A program made the translations under genes and the position numbers. From NCBI RefSeq assembly GCF_903815225.1, contig NZ_LR813084.1:848501-912500 (forward strand): 64,000 nt of DNA, given 5' to 3'. Source of the DNA: Delftia tsuruhatensis (GTDB taxonomy: Bacteria; Pseudomonadota; Gammaproteobacteria; Burkholderiales; Burkholderiaceae_C). A model generated the notes under the pieces. It was given only the letters and a program-made list of their open reading frames with translations. It was not told the DNA's origin and ran no database searches. Position 1 is the stretch's first letter. Each line of letters starts with the position of its first letter. Below, one piece after another: positions 51,802 to 59,073 of this stretch.

Positions 51802-54800
51802 TTACTGTCCGGTACGCTGCCTGCGTGCCATGCCCATGAAGCCGGCTGCTCCCGCCATCAGCGACAGCAGCAGCAGGCCCCAGCGGTCCAGGGCGGGGAT
51901 GCTCTGCGCTCCTGCGGGGACTGCAGGCAGGGCCAGGATGACGGGATCGACGAACTCGCCGTTGACCGTCTTGTCGTCATCGCGCAGACCGCCGTCCACG
52001 ATGGTGTAGCTGACCTGGTTGCCACTGATGGTGGGCGTGAAGGGCTGCCACTTGGGCGTTGCGGTGGCGTCGTACTTCATCAGCTGCGCATTGGCGGGCA
52101 CGGGAGAGGTGAAGGTCAGTGTCACGGTCAGCGTGCTGCTGGGGGCGCACTGCCTGGCCGTGAAGTCCACGGCGGCCTGCGGGTAGGTGAAGGCCGTCGG
52201 CAGCGGGCCCAGCGAGCCGGCCACGGCAGAAGGCGAGGTGAAGCTGGCCGCAGTCAGCGTGCAGGTGGGGCTGCTGTTGGCAATGCCCAGATCCACACCC
52301 GAGCCCGATGCGCTTTGCCTGGCCTCGCGCGTTACCGTCACCACATAGGTCTTCTTGGTCGTGCCGTCCTGCGCCGTGACTTCGATGGACACGGTATTGC
52401 TGCCCACGTTCAGCACCACCGGGGTGGTTGCCGCTGCGCCGTTGACCAGGATCGTGGCGCCCCCATCGGCAGCGGTGGCTGTCACCGTGATGGTGCTGCT
52501 GGCATTGGGCACGGTGGCCGTGTAGGCCAGGGTGCCTGCACCAAAGCCAGGTGCGAGCGTGCCGCTGCTCAGTGCCAGGGCGCCGAGGTCGGCGTTGGTG
52601 GAGTTCACCACCAGGGTGTAGCTGGTGCTGCCCGAGGTGAACGGGGCTCCCGTGCCCGTGGAGGAATCCGTGGCCGTGATGGTGAAGGTGAAGCTTCCCG
52701 CCGCGGTGGGCGTGCCGCTCAGAACACCAGTGCTGGCGTTGAAGGTCATTCCGGTCGGCAGCGTGCCGCTGCTGGCGTAGGTGTAGGGCGCCGTGCCTCC
52801 GCTGGCAGTGAAGGTCTGCCCTGCATAGGCCGTGTTCAGCCTGGCGGTCGGCAGCGTGGAAGCTGCAGGCGTCAGCACCACCGTGGCTGCCGCCACGCTG
52901 CCACTGTAGGTGCGCTGGCCGCTGATGCTGCTGTTGTCGGTCGCCTGCACCGTGAAGCTGAAGGGCCCGGCCGCCGTGGGCGTGCCGCTGATCACCCCGG
53001 CGGACGACAGCGACAGGCCTGCGGGCAGCGTGCTGCCGCCGGCCGTTGCAAAGGTGTAGGGCGTCGCGCCGCCGCTGGCAGAAAGGGTCTCGCTGAACGA
53101 GACGCCTACCTTGGGCGTGCCGGCCAGCGTCGCGGGTGTCACCGAGATGGCCACATAGGTGAACTGGGCGGCCGCGCCTGTGGCGCTGGTGCCGCCTGCC
53201 GTGGTGACGCGCACATCGACCGGGCCAGCCGATCCTGCAGGCGAGGTGGCCGTGATCTGCGTGGCGCTGTTGACGGTGAAGCCCGTGGCGGCCGTGCCGC
53301 CGAAGGTCACGGTCGTGGCGCCTGACAGATTGGTGCCGGTGATGACCACCGAGGTTCCCCCCGCGGTTGGCCCTGCCGTGGGCGAGACGGACGTCACCGT
53401 GGGCATGGCCACATAGGTGAACTGGTCTGCAGAACTGGTGGCGCTGGTGCCGCCGACCGTGGTGACCGTCACATCGACCATGCCGGCGCTGCGCGCGGGC
53501 GAGGTGGCGGTGATCTGGGTCCCGCTGTTGACCGTGAAGCCGCTGGCGGCCGTGCCGCCGAAGGTCACGGCCGTGGCGCCGGACAGGTTGGTGCCGGTGA
53601 TGGTCACGCTGGTGCCCCCAGCGGTAGGCCCTGCCGTGGGCGAGATGGAAGTCACCGTGGGCGCTGACACATAGGTGAACTGGTCGGCCGCGCTGGTGGC
53701 GCTGGTGCCGCCCGCCGTGGTCACCGTCACATCGACCGTGCCGGCGCTGCCCGCGGGCGCGGTGGCGGTGATCTGGGTGTTGCTGTTGATGGTGTAGGTG
53801 GCGGCCGTGGCGCCAAAGTGCACGGCACCGGTGGCAGGTGCCGCGGAGAAGCCGGTACCGGTGATGGTCACCGTGGTGCCGCCACCTGTGGGACCCGTCG
53901 TGGGTGAAATGGAGGTGACCGACGGTGTCGCCACATAGGTGAACTGGTCAGCGGCGATGGCGGGACTGGTGCCGACAATGTTGCTGACGCGGATGTCCAC
54001 CGTGCCCGTTCCGGCCGGTGCCGTGGCCCTGATGCTGGTGGCGCTGTCGACCGTGAAGCCGGCCGCTGCCGTGGCGCCGAAGTTCACGCCCGTGGTGCCG
54101 ATGAAGTTCGTGCCCGTGATGGTGACTTCCGTGCCGCCCGCCTGCGGGCCTGCCGTGGGTGCGATGCCGGTGATCGTGGGCGTTGCCAGGTAGCTGAATT
54201 GATCGGCCCCGCTGATGGCGCTGGTGCCGCCCGCCGTTGTGACGCGCACATCGACCGTGCCTGTACCCGCAGGCGAGGTGGCGGTGATCTGGGTGGCGCT
54301 GTTGACCGTGTAGCCCGTGGCTGGCGTTCCGCCGAAGGTCACGGCCGTGGCGCCGGACAGGTTGGTGCCGGTGATGGTCACGATGGTGCCGCCTGCCTGC
54401 GGGCCAAAGTTGGGCGATATGGAGGTCACCGTGGGCACGGGCAGATAGGTGAACTGATTGGCTGCGGCAGTGACGCTGGTGCCACCTGCCGTCGTGACGG
54501 TCACGTTCACCGTGCCCGATCCTGCCGGTGCCGTGGCCGTGATCTGGGTGGCGCTGTTGACCGTGAAGCTGGTCGCCGGCGTGCCGCCGAAGCTCACTGC
54601 GGTCACGATGGAGCTGCCGATCACGTTGGTGAAGTTGGCTCCGATGATGGTGACCAGATCTCCGCCAGCGGCCAGGCCGCTCGTGGGCGACAGCGCCGTT
54701 GCCGTGGGTGTGGCAGGGGGATGGGGGTCCACGGCCAGATCGTCGAAGGCGAAGTTGGCGGGATCGAGTGCAGCGTTGTTGCTCACGCGTACTTCGTCCA

Positions 54801-55299
54801 CATCCGACAGCGCGCCGAGATTGACTGTGACGAATTGCTGGGTCATGGGGAGCGTCTTGGACACGACCACGCTCGCATTGGGCGCGGGACTTCCGTCGCG
54901 ATAGCCTGTGAACGTGAACTGGGTCATGTCGCCGTAGGCATGGATGCGCACCTGCGCGAGGCTGAAGCGATCCGTGCCATTGGACGACTTGATGATGGCC
55001 TTTCCGTCGAGTGACGTCGACGTGATGGCGTCGCCGGACGTGATGATCCCGGGGGAGCCCGTCTGCAGGTCTGCCGCGGAGAAGTACGACCACTGTCCGG
55101 AGAAGCGCAGGCCGTTGTAGTCGGTGGCCACGTCCGGGAAGATGCCGTTGGGAGCGCCGGTCCCGAAGTCGATGATGCCCGAGGAAACGGTGGCATGGGC
55201 CGGCGCAGCCAGCGCCAGCATCAGCCCCATGAACCACGCAAACCACAGGGATAGCATGCGGGAAGCGGACTTGCGTGCGGGAAGGTGGTTCGTGGACAT
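51802..55299 (-). CDS. Giant IPT/TIG-repeat surface protein with IPTL-CTERM-like tail
   Basis: A 1165-residue exported protein. Signal peptide LWFAWFMGLMLALAAPAHA, then an N-terminal domain (about 40-195). Six IPT/TIG Ig-like repeats of 86 residues follow (about 198-715), each of the form SPTAGPTAGGTSVTITGTNL, then QITATAPAG and DQFTY. Two putative Ig domains (SGTPTAAGPFSFTVQATDNS and LSGTPTAAGSFTFTITATDS) and a cadherin-like beta-sandwich (NADLGALALSSGTLAPGFGA) come next. The choice-of-anchor-like region has CTLTAASFTSPSAVAG. The C-terminus SIPALDRWGLLLLSLMAGAA ends in MARRQRTGQ, an IPTL-CTERM-type sorting signal. It lies downstream of the tail-collar genes with 29 bases between, so co-transcription is likely. 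Confidence 0.88.
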   Translation of the reverse strand: MSTNHLPARKSASRMLSLWFAWFMGLMLALAAPAHATVSSGIIDFGTGAPNGIFPDVATDYNGLRFSGQWSYFSAADLQTGSPGIITSGDAITSTSLDGKAIIKSSNGTDRFSLAQVRIHAYGDMTQFTFTGYRDGSPAPNASVVVSKTLPMTQQFVTVNLGALSDVDEVRVSNNAALDPANFAFDDLAVDPHPPATPTATALSPTSGLAAGGDLVTIIGANFTNVIGSSIVTAVSFGGTPATSFTVNSATQITATAPAGSGTVNVTVTTAGGTSVTAAANQFTYLPVPTVTSISPNFGPQAGGTIVTITGTNLSGATAVTFGGTPATGYTVNSATQITATSPAGTGTVDVRVTTAGGTSAISGADQFSYLATPTITGIAPTAGPQAGGTEVTITGTNFIGTTGVNFGATAAAGFTVDSATSIRATAPAGTGTVDIRVSNIVGTSPAIAADQFTYVATPSVTSISPTTGPTGGGTTVTITGTGFSAAPATGAVHFGATAATYTINSNTQITATAPAGSAGTVDVTVTTAGGTSATSAADQFTYVSAPTVTSISPTAGPTAGGTSVTITGTNLSGATAVTFGGTAASGFTVNSGTQITATSPARSAGMVDVTVTTVGGTSATSSADQFTYVAMPTVTSVSPTAGPTAGGTSVVITGTNLSGATTVTFGGTAATGFTVNSATQITATSPAGSAGPVDVRVTTAGGTSATGAAAQFTYVAISVTPATLAGTPKVGVSFSETLSASGGATPYTFATAGGSTLPAGLSLSSAGVISGTPTAAGPFSFTVQATDNSSISGQRTYSGSVAAATVVLTPAASTLPTARLNTAYAGQTFTASGGTAPYTYASSGTLPTGMTFNASTGVLSGTPTAAGSFTFTITATDSSTGTGAPFTSGSTSYTLVVNSTNADLGALALSSGTLAPGFGAGTLAYTATVPNASSTITVTATAADGGATILVNGAAATTPVVLNVGSNTVSIEVTAQDGTTKKTYVVTVTREARQSASGSGVDLGIANSSPTCTLTAASFTSPSAVAGSLGPLPTAFTYPQAAVDFTARQCAPSSTLTVTLTFTSPVPANAQLMKYDATATPKWQPFTPTISGNQVSYTIVDGGLRDDDKTVNGEFVDPVILALPAVPAGAQSIPALDRWGLLLLSLMAGAAGFMGMARRQRTGQ
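53150..54715 (-). repeat. Array of six 258-bp in-frame repeats (TIG domains)
   Basis: Conserved segments recur at exact multiples of 258 bases, as shown by related text beginning at 53293, 53551 and 54325. Repeats 2, 5 and 6 are nearly identical at the DNA level over the GTNLSGA-VTFGGT part, while others have diverged. This pattern suggests recombination or slippage between copies and length variation among strains. Confidence 0.85.
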
Positions 55300-55328
55300 G
55301 GCGGGCAGCGGCTAGGGGTAGAAGGAGG

Positions 55329-55871
55329 TCATGAACGGACCGGGAATTCGCCGGACAGGCAGATGCAGAAATTCAGCGCCAGGTAGGGCTGCAGGTTGCT
55401 GTGGGACTGGCCGCCTCCTGCGGGATACAGCGCTGTCGGTGCCAGCGTGGAATCCGGCGTCGCCGATGCATAGGTCTGCCTGGCGCTGGTCCGGGGAGGC
55501 ACGCCTTGGCCCCCCTGTGCCAGCAGGTTGCCGCCGGGCAGGGCCGAAGTGGCGCCTGCCGCCTGGGCGGTGATGCCATGGCTGTGCGGCGGTATCTGGG
55601 TGAGCAGCAGCGTTTCCTGGGTCGTGCCCATGGTGTCGCCCACGTCGCGAGGTGTCAGGCCGGGTGCTGTTCCGCTGCCCATGGGGACGTTGCCCTGCAG
55701 GTTGGGCAGGGCGAAGTCTGTTTTACCGTTTCCGCCGAACTGGTTGCCGATCACGGAGTAGAGCGCCGAGTTCTGCTGGATCTGGATGGTCTGGCCTGCG
55801 CAGAAGGCCCAGTTGGCGGGGGCGAAGTCGAAGCCGAAGGCCCGGATTTCACCGTAGAAGGGATCTGCCAT
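55329..55871 (-). CDS. Tail-collar (microcystin-dependent-like) protein 3
   Basis: A 180-residue tail-collar-domain protein. The pattern is MADPFYGEIRAFGFDFAPAN, then WAFCAGQTIQIQQNSALYSV, IGNQFGGNGKTDFALPNLQG, NVPMG, LTQIPPHSHGI and the C-terminal LQPYLALNFCICLSGEFPVR. The Cys-containing ends and the PPHSH motif are characteristic of this family, related to phage tail fibre collar domains. AAGGA precedes the ATG by 11 bases. It is the third of three tandem paralogues and is followed by the TIG protein. Function in bacteria is not established. Confidence 0.88.
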   Translation of the reverse strand: MADPFYGEIRAFGFDFAPANWAFCAGQTIQIQQNSALYSVIGNQFGGNGKTDFALPNLQGNVPMGSGTAPGLTPRDVGDTMGTTQETLLLTQIPPHSHGITAQAAGATSALPGGNLLAQGGQGVPPRTSARQTYASATPDSTLAPTALYPAGGGQSHSNLQPYLALNFCICLSGEFPVRS

Positions 55872-55897
55872 ATCGATGTTTCCTTGGGGAGAGTGGG

Positions 55898-56398
55898 TCA
55901 GCTGCGTGGCGGGAAGATGCCCTGCGTGGCGATGCACCAGTTCACGACCAGCGAGGGCTGCATGTTCTCGTGGGGCAGGTTGTCGCCGCTCGTGGCCACG
56001 GCGGCAGGCGCCAGGAAGGCATTGGTGGGCGTCCCGTAGGCTGCGAGACTGTTGGCGGCCTCGGCCATCACGGCATTGGTGGGCACGTTGGTGGTGGCCA
56101 CCGCGCTGCTGCATGCCACCTGATGGGTGTGCTGCGGGATCTGGTTCTGGTTCAGCGTGACGGTTTCCGAACCATCTGCGCTGGCGAGGGGAAACGCGCC
56201 GCCGGCTCCCAGGGGTGCGCGGCCGCGCAGGTCGGGCAGGGCGAAGTTCGTCGAGCCGTTGCCTCCATATCGGGTGCCCAGCAGGGCGAACAGTGCCTGG
56301 TTCTGCTGGATCGGCAACAGGGCGCCATTGCACGACATCCAGTTCCGGGGGATCTGGTTAAAGGCGAATGCGCGGATTTCTCCGACAAAGGGTTCCAT
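55898..56398 (-). CDS. Tail-collar (microcystin-dependent-like) protein 2
   Basis: A 166-residue tail-collar paralogue: MEPFVGEIRAFAFNQIPRNW, then MSCNGALLPIQQNQALFALL, GTRYGGNGSTNFALPDLRGR, APLGAGG, NQNQIPQHTHQVACSS and LPHENMQPSLVVNWCIATQG ending IFPPRS. The core is the same as its two neighbours, but the variable middle (about 90-135) differs, as in ligand-binding tips. It ends 26 bases before the gene at 55329 and starts 19 bases after the first paralogue's stop. Clearly part of the same operon. Confidence 0.88.
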   Translation of the reverse strand: MEPFVGEIRAFAFNQIPRNWMSCNGALLPIQQNQALFALLGTRYGGNGSTNFALPDLRGRAPLGAGGAFPLASADGSETVTLNQNQIPQHTHQVACSSAVATTNVPTNAVMAEAANSLAAYGTPTNAFLAPAAVATSGDNLPHENMQPSLVVNWCIATQGIFPPRS

Positions 56399-56417
56399 GG
56401 GGGGCTCCTGTACGGTC

Positions 56418-56939
56418 TCAAGACATGCTGGGGAAGGTGCCGTAGAGGCAGATGATGTAGCTCAGCACCAGGCTGGGCATGACATTGTTGTGGGCCTGCC
56501 CGCTGCCGACGGATTCCACCGTGGTGCCTGCCATCGTGGTGGCCTGGCTGGGGGGGGCGGGCGCATACAGGTTGAAGCCCGTAAGGGCTGCCGGCACCTG
56601 TCCCTGTGGCTTGCCGGTGCTGGCCGCGCCGGCCACGGCGAATGGGTGGGTGTGCTGAGGGAGCTGGCCGACAGTCAGGGTGACACTTTCCGACCCCATT
56701 TTCTGGCCCAGGATGCGGTTGGTCCTGCCCGTGCCCTGGCCCTGGCCTATGGGCAGCCGACCCCGCAGATCGGGAAGGGCGAAGGTGGTCACGCCATCGC
56801 CACCGTAGGTCGTACCCAGCAGCACGAAGAGCGCGTCGTTCTCGCTGATGGCAATCAGCCTGCCGTCGCACAATGCCCAGTTCTGGGGGGCATAGTTGCC
56901 CGCAAAAAGACGGATTTCTCCCATATATGCCTCGCTCAT
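56418..56939 (-). CDS. Tail-collar (microcystin-dependent-like) protein 1
   Basis: A 173-residue tail-collar paralogue: MSEAYMGEIRLFAGNYAPQN, then WALCDGRLIAISENDALFVL, LGTTYGGDGVTTFALPDLRG, RLPIGQGQG, VGQLPQHTHPFAVAGA and AHNNVMPSLVLSYIICLYGT. It opens the three-gene series. Its ATG overlaps the GNAT-DUF6916 stop by ATGA, so translation is coupled. The family is found both in phage tails and in bacterial chromosomes; here no sheath, baseplate or tube genes accompany it, arguing for a host-borne surface role. Confidence 0.9.
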   Translation of the reverse strand: MSEAYMGEIRLFAGNYAPQNWALCDGRLIAISENDALFVLLGTTYGGDGVTTFALPDLRGRLPIGQGQGTGRTNRILGQKMGSESVTLTVGQLPQHTHPFAVAGAASTGKPQGQVPAALTGFNLYAPAPPSQATTMAGTTVESVGSGQAHNNVMPSLVLSYIICLYGTFPSMS

Positions 56940-57778
56940 GGCGTCTCCTCCTCCTTGATCGACGTGTTCATGCGTGTGATGAGTGCCTGGTAGCTGGTTT
57001 GCCCCGGCTCCGCATCCACGACGGGCCCCAGGAACAGAGCAAAGCGTCCCAGGCGTTCGTGGGAAAGCAGGTAGGTGTCGTGGGTCGGGCGGCCGATGTC
57101 AGGTCCCTTGAAGCGCAGTGAGCAGCGCGAGGCCAGCAATCCCTGCGTGACCGTGGCCTTTTCCAGGCGCAGCGCCACGGGCGCGGCACCGGGGAGTTGC
57201 AACGCGAAATCGGTGCCGACCAGGCCGGTGAAATCCTCAAGGCTGGGCATGTGCGCAGGCTGCTGCGCGCGGCGCATGTACCAGTACACGCCGCGGTCGG
57301 CCTCGGTGACAAAACCCAGGCGCTGGTAGAAGTCCAGGATGGGGTTGTTCTTCTCCACATGAAGCCCCAGCGCAATGCCCAGGGCGTCCGATTCGTCGAT
57401 CAGATCCTGCAGCAACTGCCGCCCCACGCCCTGGCGACGGTGCCTGGGAAGCAGGGCGATATCCACCACGCGTATTTCCTGCGGGCTGCGGTCCACATAC
57501 AGCCGGCCCGCTATCTCGCCATCGCGCAGCACCAGATCGAAACTGGGGTTGGCATAGGCCGTCGAATACTGGGTGTGCTGCGCCATGAACTGCTGGCGGA
57601 TGAAGGCGTTCCATTGCTCCTCGGGCCAGCCGAATTGTTCGCGCTCCTGCTCGCGTGTGGAGGCGAAGATGGCCAGGAGAGCAGCTTCGTCGCTGGAATC
57701 AATGGGTTGAAGCGTCAGCGCACCACAGGATTCGGCGTGAGGGCTGCGGAGACCGGTATCGGCAGGCACAGTGCTCAT
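56936..57778 (-). CDS. GNAT acetyltransferase fused to DUF6916-like domain
   Basis: A 280-residue two-domain protein. The N-terminal about 170 residues are a GNAT acetyltransferase: IRVVDIALLPRHRRQGVGRQ (acetyl-CoA R/QxxGxG/A loop), then LLQDLIDESDALGIALGLHV and VEKNNPILDFYQRLGFVTEA. The C-terminal about 100 residues (LEDFTGLVGTDFALQLPGAA, then VALRLEKATVTQG and THDTYLLSHERLGRFALFLG) match the DUF6916 pattern usually found as separate small proteins next to tail-collar genes. Fusion is therefore a domain-level link between them. It heads the operon; its leader is AT-rich with a 9-base inverted repeat. Role unknown. Confidence 0.85.
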   Translation of the reverse strand: MSTVPADTGLRSPHAESCGALTLQPIDSSDEAALLAIFASTREQEREQFGWPEEQWNAFIRQQFMAQHTQYSTAYANPSFDLVLRDGEIAGRLYVDRSPQEIRVVDIALLPRHRRQGVGRQLLQDLIDESDALGIALGLHVEKNNPILDFYQRLGFVTEADRGVYWYMRRAQQPAHMPSLEDFTGLVGTDFALQLPGAAPVALRLEKATVTQGLLASRCSLRFKGPDIGRPTHDTYLLSHERLGRFALFLGPVVDAEPGQTSYQALITRMNTSIKEEETP

Positions 57779-58069
57779 GAATGGAAAACGGCTGGAAACG
57801 CAGAAGTTCCAGCCGGGAACAATTGAAAGGAGTTGTCAAATCATAGGCAGTTTTTGCAAAGGATTGTCAATTTTCTTTGAGAAACGATTTTCAATATTCC
57901 AAGAAATTCATGCGAATGATGGGTGCGCCTGCAGGGGCAACTTTTCCTTGATTGGTATTTGAAATTGAAAATGCTCTATCGATGAATTTTTAATGGATCA
58001 TTTTGATATTGAATGTTCATTTGTTTACTACGAAACTGTTAATTTGAATATCCCTGGAATCAGTGATAT
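57779..58069 (-). promoter_or_regulatory. AT-rich leader with inverted repeat, upstream of the GNAT/tail-collar operon
   Basis: This 291-base gap holds no gene I can support. It is strongly AT-rich compared with the window. An inverted repeat CGGCTGGAA (57789-57797) / TTCCAGCCG (57807-57815) with a nine-base loop lies 11 bases upstream of the GNAT start and may form an RNA hairpin near it. The rest is a likely promoter-regulatory region, possibly bound by nucleoid proteins. The LysR gene ends at 58070 and reads toward it. Confidence 0.5.
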
Positions 58070-58990
58070 TCAACTCAAACAACGCGGCGCCGGGAAATCG
58101 ATCACGCTGCGGATGATCTCGCGCATCTCCGTGATCAGCGGCCGGGCGTCGTCGCGGCGCCATTGCACGGTGTAGGTCAGCGGGGCCAGGGCGCTGTGCC
58201 TGCCCGCTTCGGTGCCGCCCTCCAGCACGCGCAGGCGGCCGCGTTCCTGCAGGGCCAGGGCCCATTGCTCGGGCATGTAGGTGAAGCCCAGGCCGTCCAC
58301 CACCATGCCCACCACGGCGCCCCAGCTGTTGCAGGCAAGGCGCCGCTCCACGGCCAGGCCGTGGCGGCCCAGCCATTCGTCCAGCGTGCGCGTGGCGCCC
58401 GAGCCGGTGGGCAAGGCGATCAGCAGTTGCTCGCGCACCAGGCGCCGGGGCTGGTGGGTGCCTGCGCGGGCGATGAAGTCGTCGCTGGCGGCCCAGACGA
58501 AGCGCACCTGGGCGACCTGCTCGAAGGCCAGGCTGCTGCGCGACGATGGCCCGGCGATGACCACGCAGTCCAGCTCGCCATCGACGATGCGCTGCTCCAG
58601 CACCTGGCCGATGTCGGTGTGGGGCTCCAGCTGCAGGTCCGGGTGCAGCGCGGCCACCCGCTGCACCAGCCGGGGCAGCCAGGTCAGGCCGCTGAGCTCG
58701 CCAAAGCCGATGCGGCAGCGGCCCTGCAGGCCCACGCTGCGGCCCGCCGCCTCGCGCAGCTGGGCGGCGCCATGCAGCAGCTCGCGGATGCGCGGCAGCA
58801 GCTGCTCGCCCTGGGGCGTGAGTTCGGCGGCGCGGCCGCTGCGGTCGAACAGCTGCACGCCCAGCGAGGCCTCCAGCTCCGCAATGCGCTTGGACAGCGA
58901 TGAGACCGACAGGTGCACGCGGTCGGCGGCCACGGTGAAGTTCAGGCAGGTGGCGGCCCAGTAGAAGGCTTCGAGCTGTTTGAGGGTCAT
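58070..58990 (-). CDS. LysR-family transcriptional regulator
   Basis: A 306-residue LysR regulator. The N-terminal HTH is MTLKQLEAFYWAATCLNFTV, then AADRVHLSVSSLSKRIAELE and ASLGVQLFDRSGRAAELTPQ (1-60). The periplasmic-binding-like effector domain follows (IGFGELSGLTWLPRLVQRVA, then LQLEPHTDIGQVLEQRIVDG). It is divergent from the alpha-hydroxy-acid dehydrogenase operon, with an inverted repeat between them, so it probably activates that operon in response to a pathway acid. Confidence 0.93.
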   Translation of the reverse strand: MTLKQLEAFYWAATCLNFTVAADRVHLSVSSLSKRIAELEASLGVQLFDRSGRAAELTPQGEQLLPRIRELLHGAAQLREAAGRSVGLQGRCRIGFGELSGLTWLPRLVQRVAALHPDLQLEPHTDIGQVLEQRIVDGELDCVVIAGPSSRSSLAFEQVAQVRFVWAASDDFIARAGTHQPRRLVREQLLIALPTGSGATRTLDEWLGRHGLAVERRLACNSWGAVVGMVVDGLGFTYMPEQWALALQERGRLRVLEGGTEAGRHSALAPLTYTVQWRRDDARPLITEMREIIRSVIDFPAPRCLS

Positions 58991-59006
58991 GGCGACATTC
59001 TTCCAA

Positions 59007-59022
59007 AATCGAAATATCGATT
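59007..59022. promoter_or_regulatory. LysR-type operator-like inverted repeat
   Basis: AATCGA-AATA-TCGATT is a perfect dyad with six-base arms and a four-base spacer. It lies 17 bases upstream of the LysR gene and 51 bases upstream of the divergent operon start. Its position fits a LysR binding site; no other evidence. Confidence 0.55.
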
Positions 59023-59073
59023 CCTATTTATTTCGCTTTTCTTTGTGAGTAGGCCCTTCTACATTGGCCGGCA

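Noticed and set aside
53150..54715. Regular repeats considered as a CRISPR or satellite array
   Set aside because: The period is 258 bases, in frame, and encodes TIG domains; there are no short identical repeats with unique spacers.
55329..56939. Tail-collar genes considered as a prophage remnant
   Set aside because: No integrase, capsid, sheath, tube, terminase or lysis genes lie nearby, and the neighbours are surface and acetyltransferase genes.
57771..58175. Small plus-strand open frames in the AT-rich leader
   Set aside because: They lack ribosome-binding sites and any family resemblance, and one overlaps the LysR coding end.
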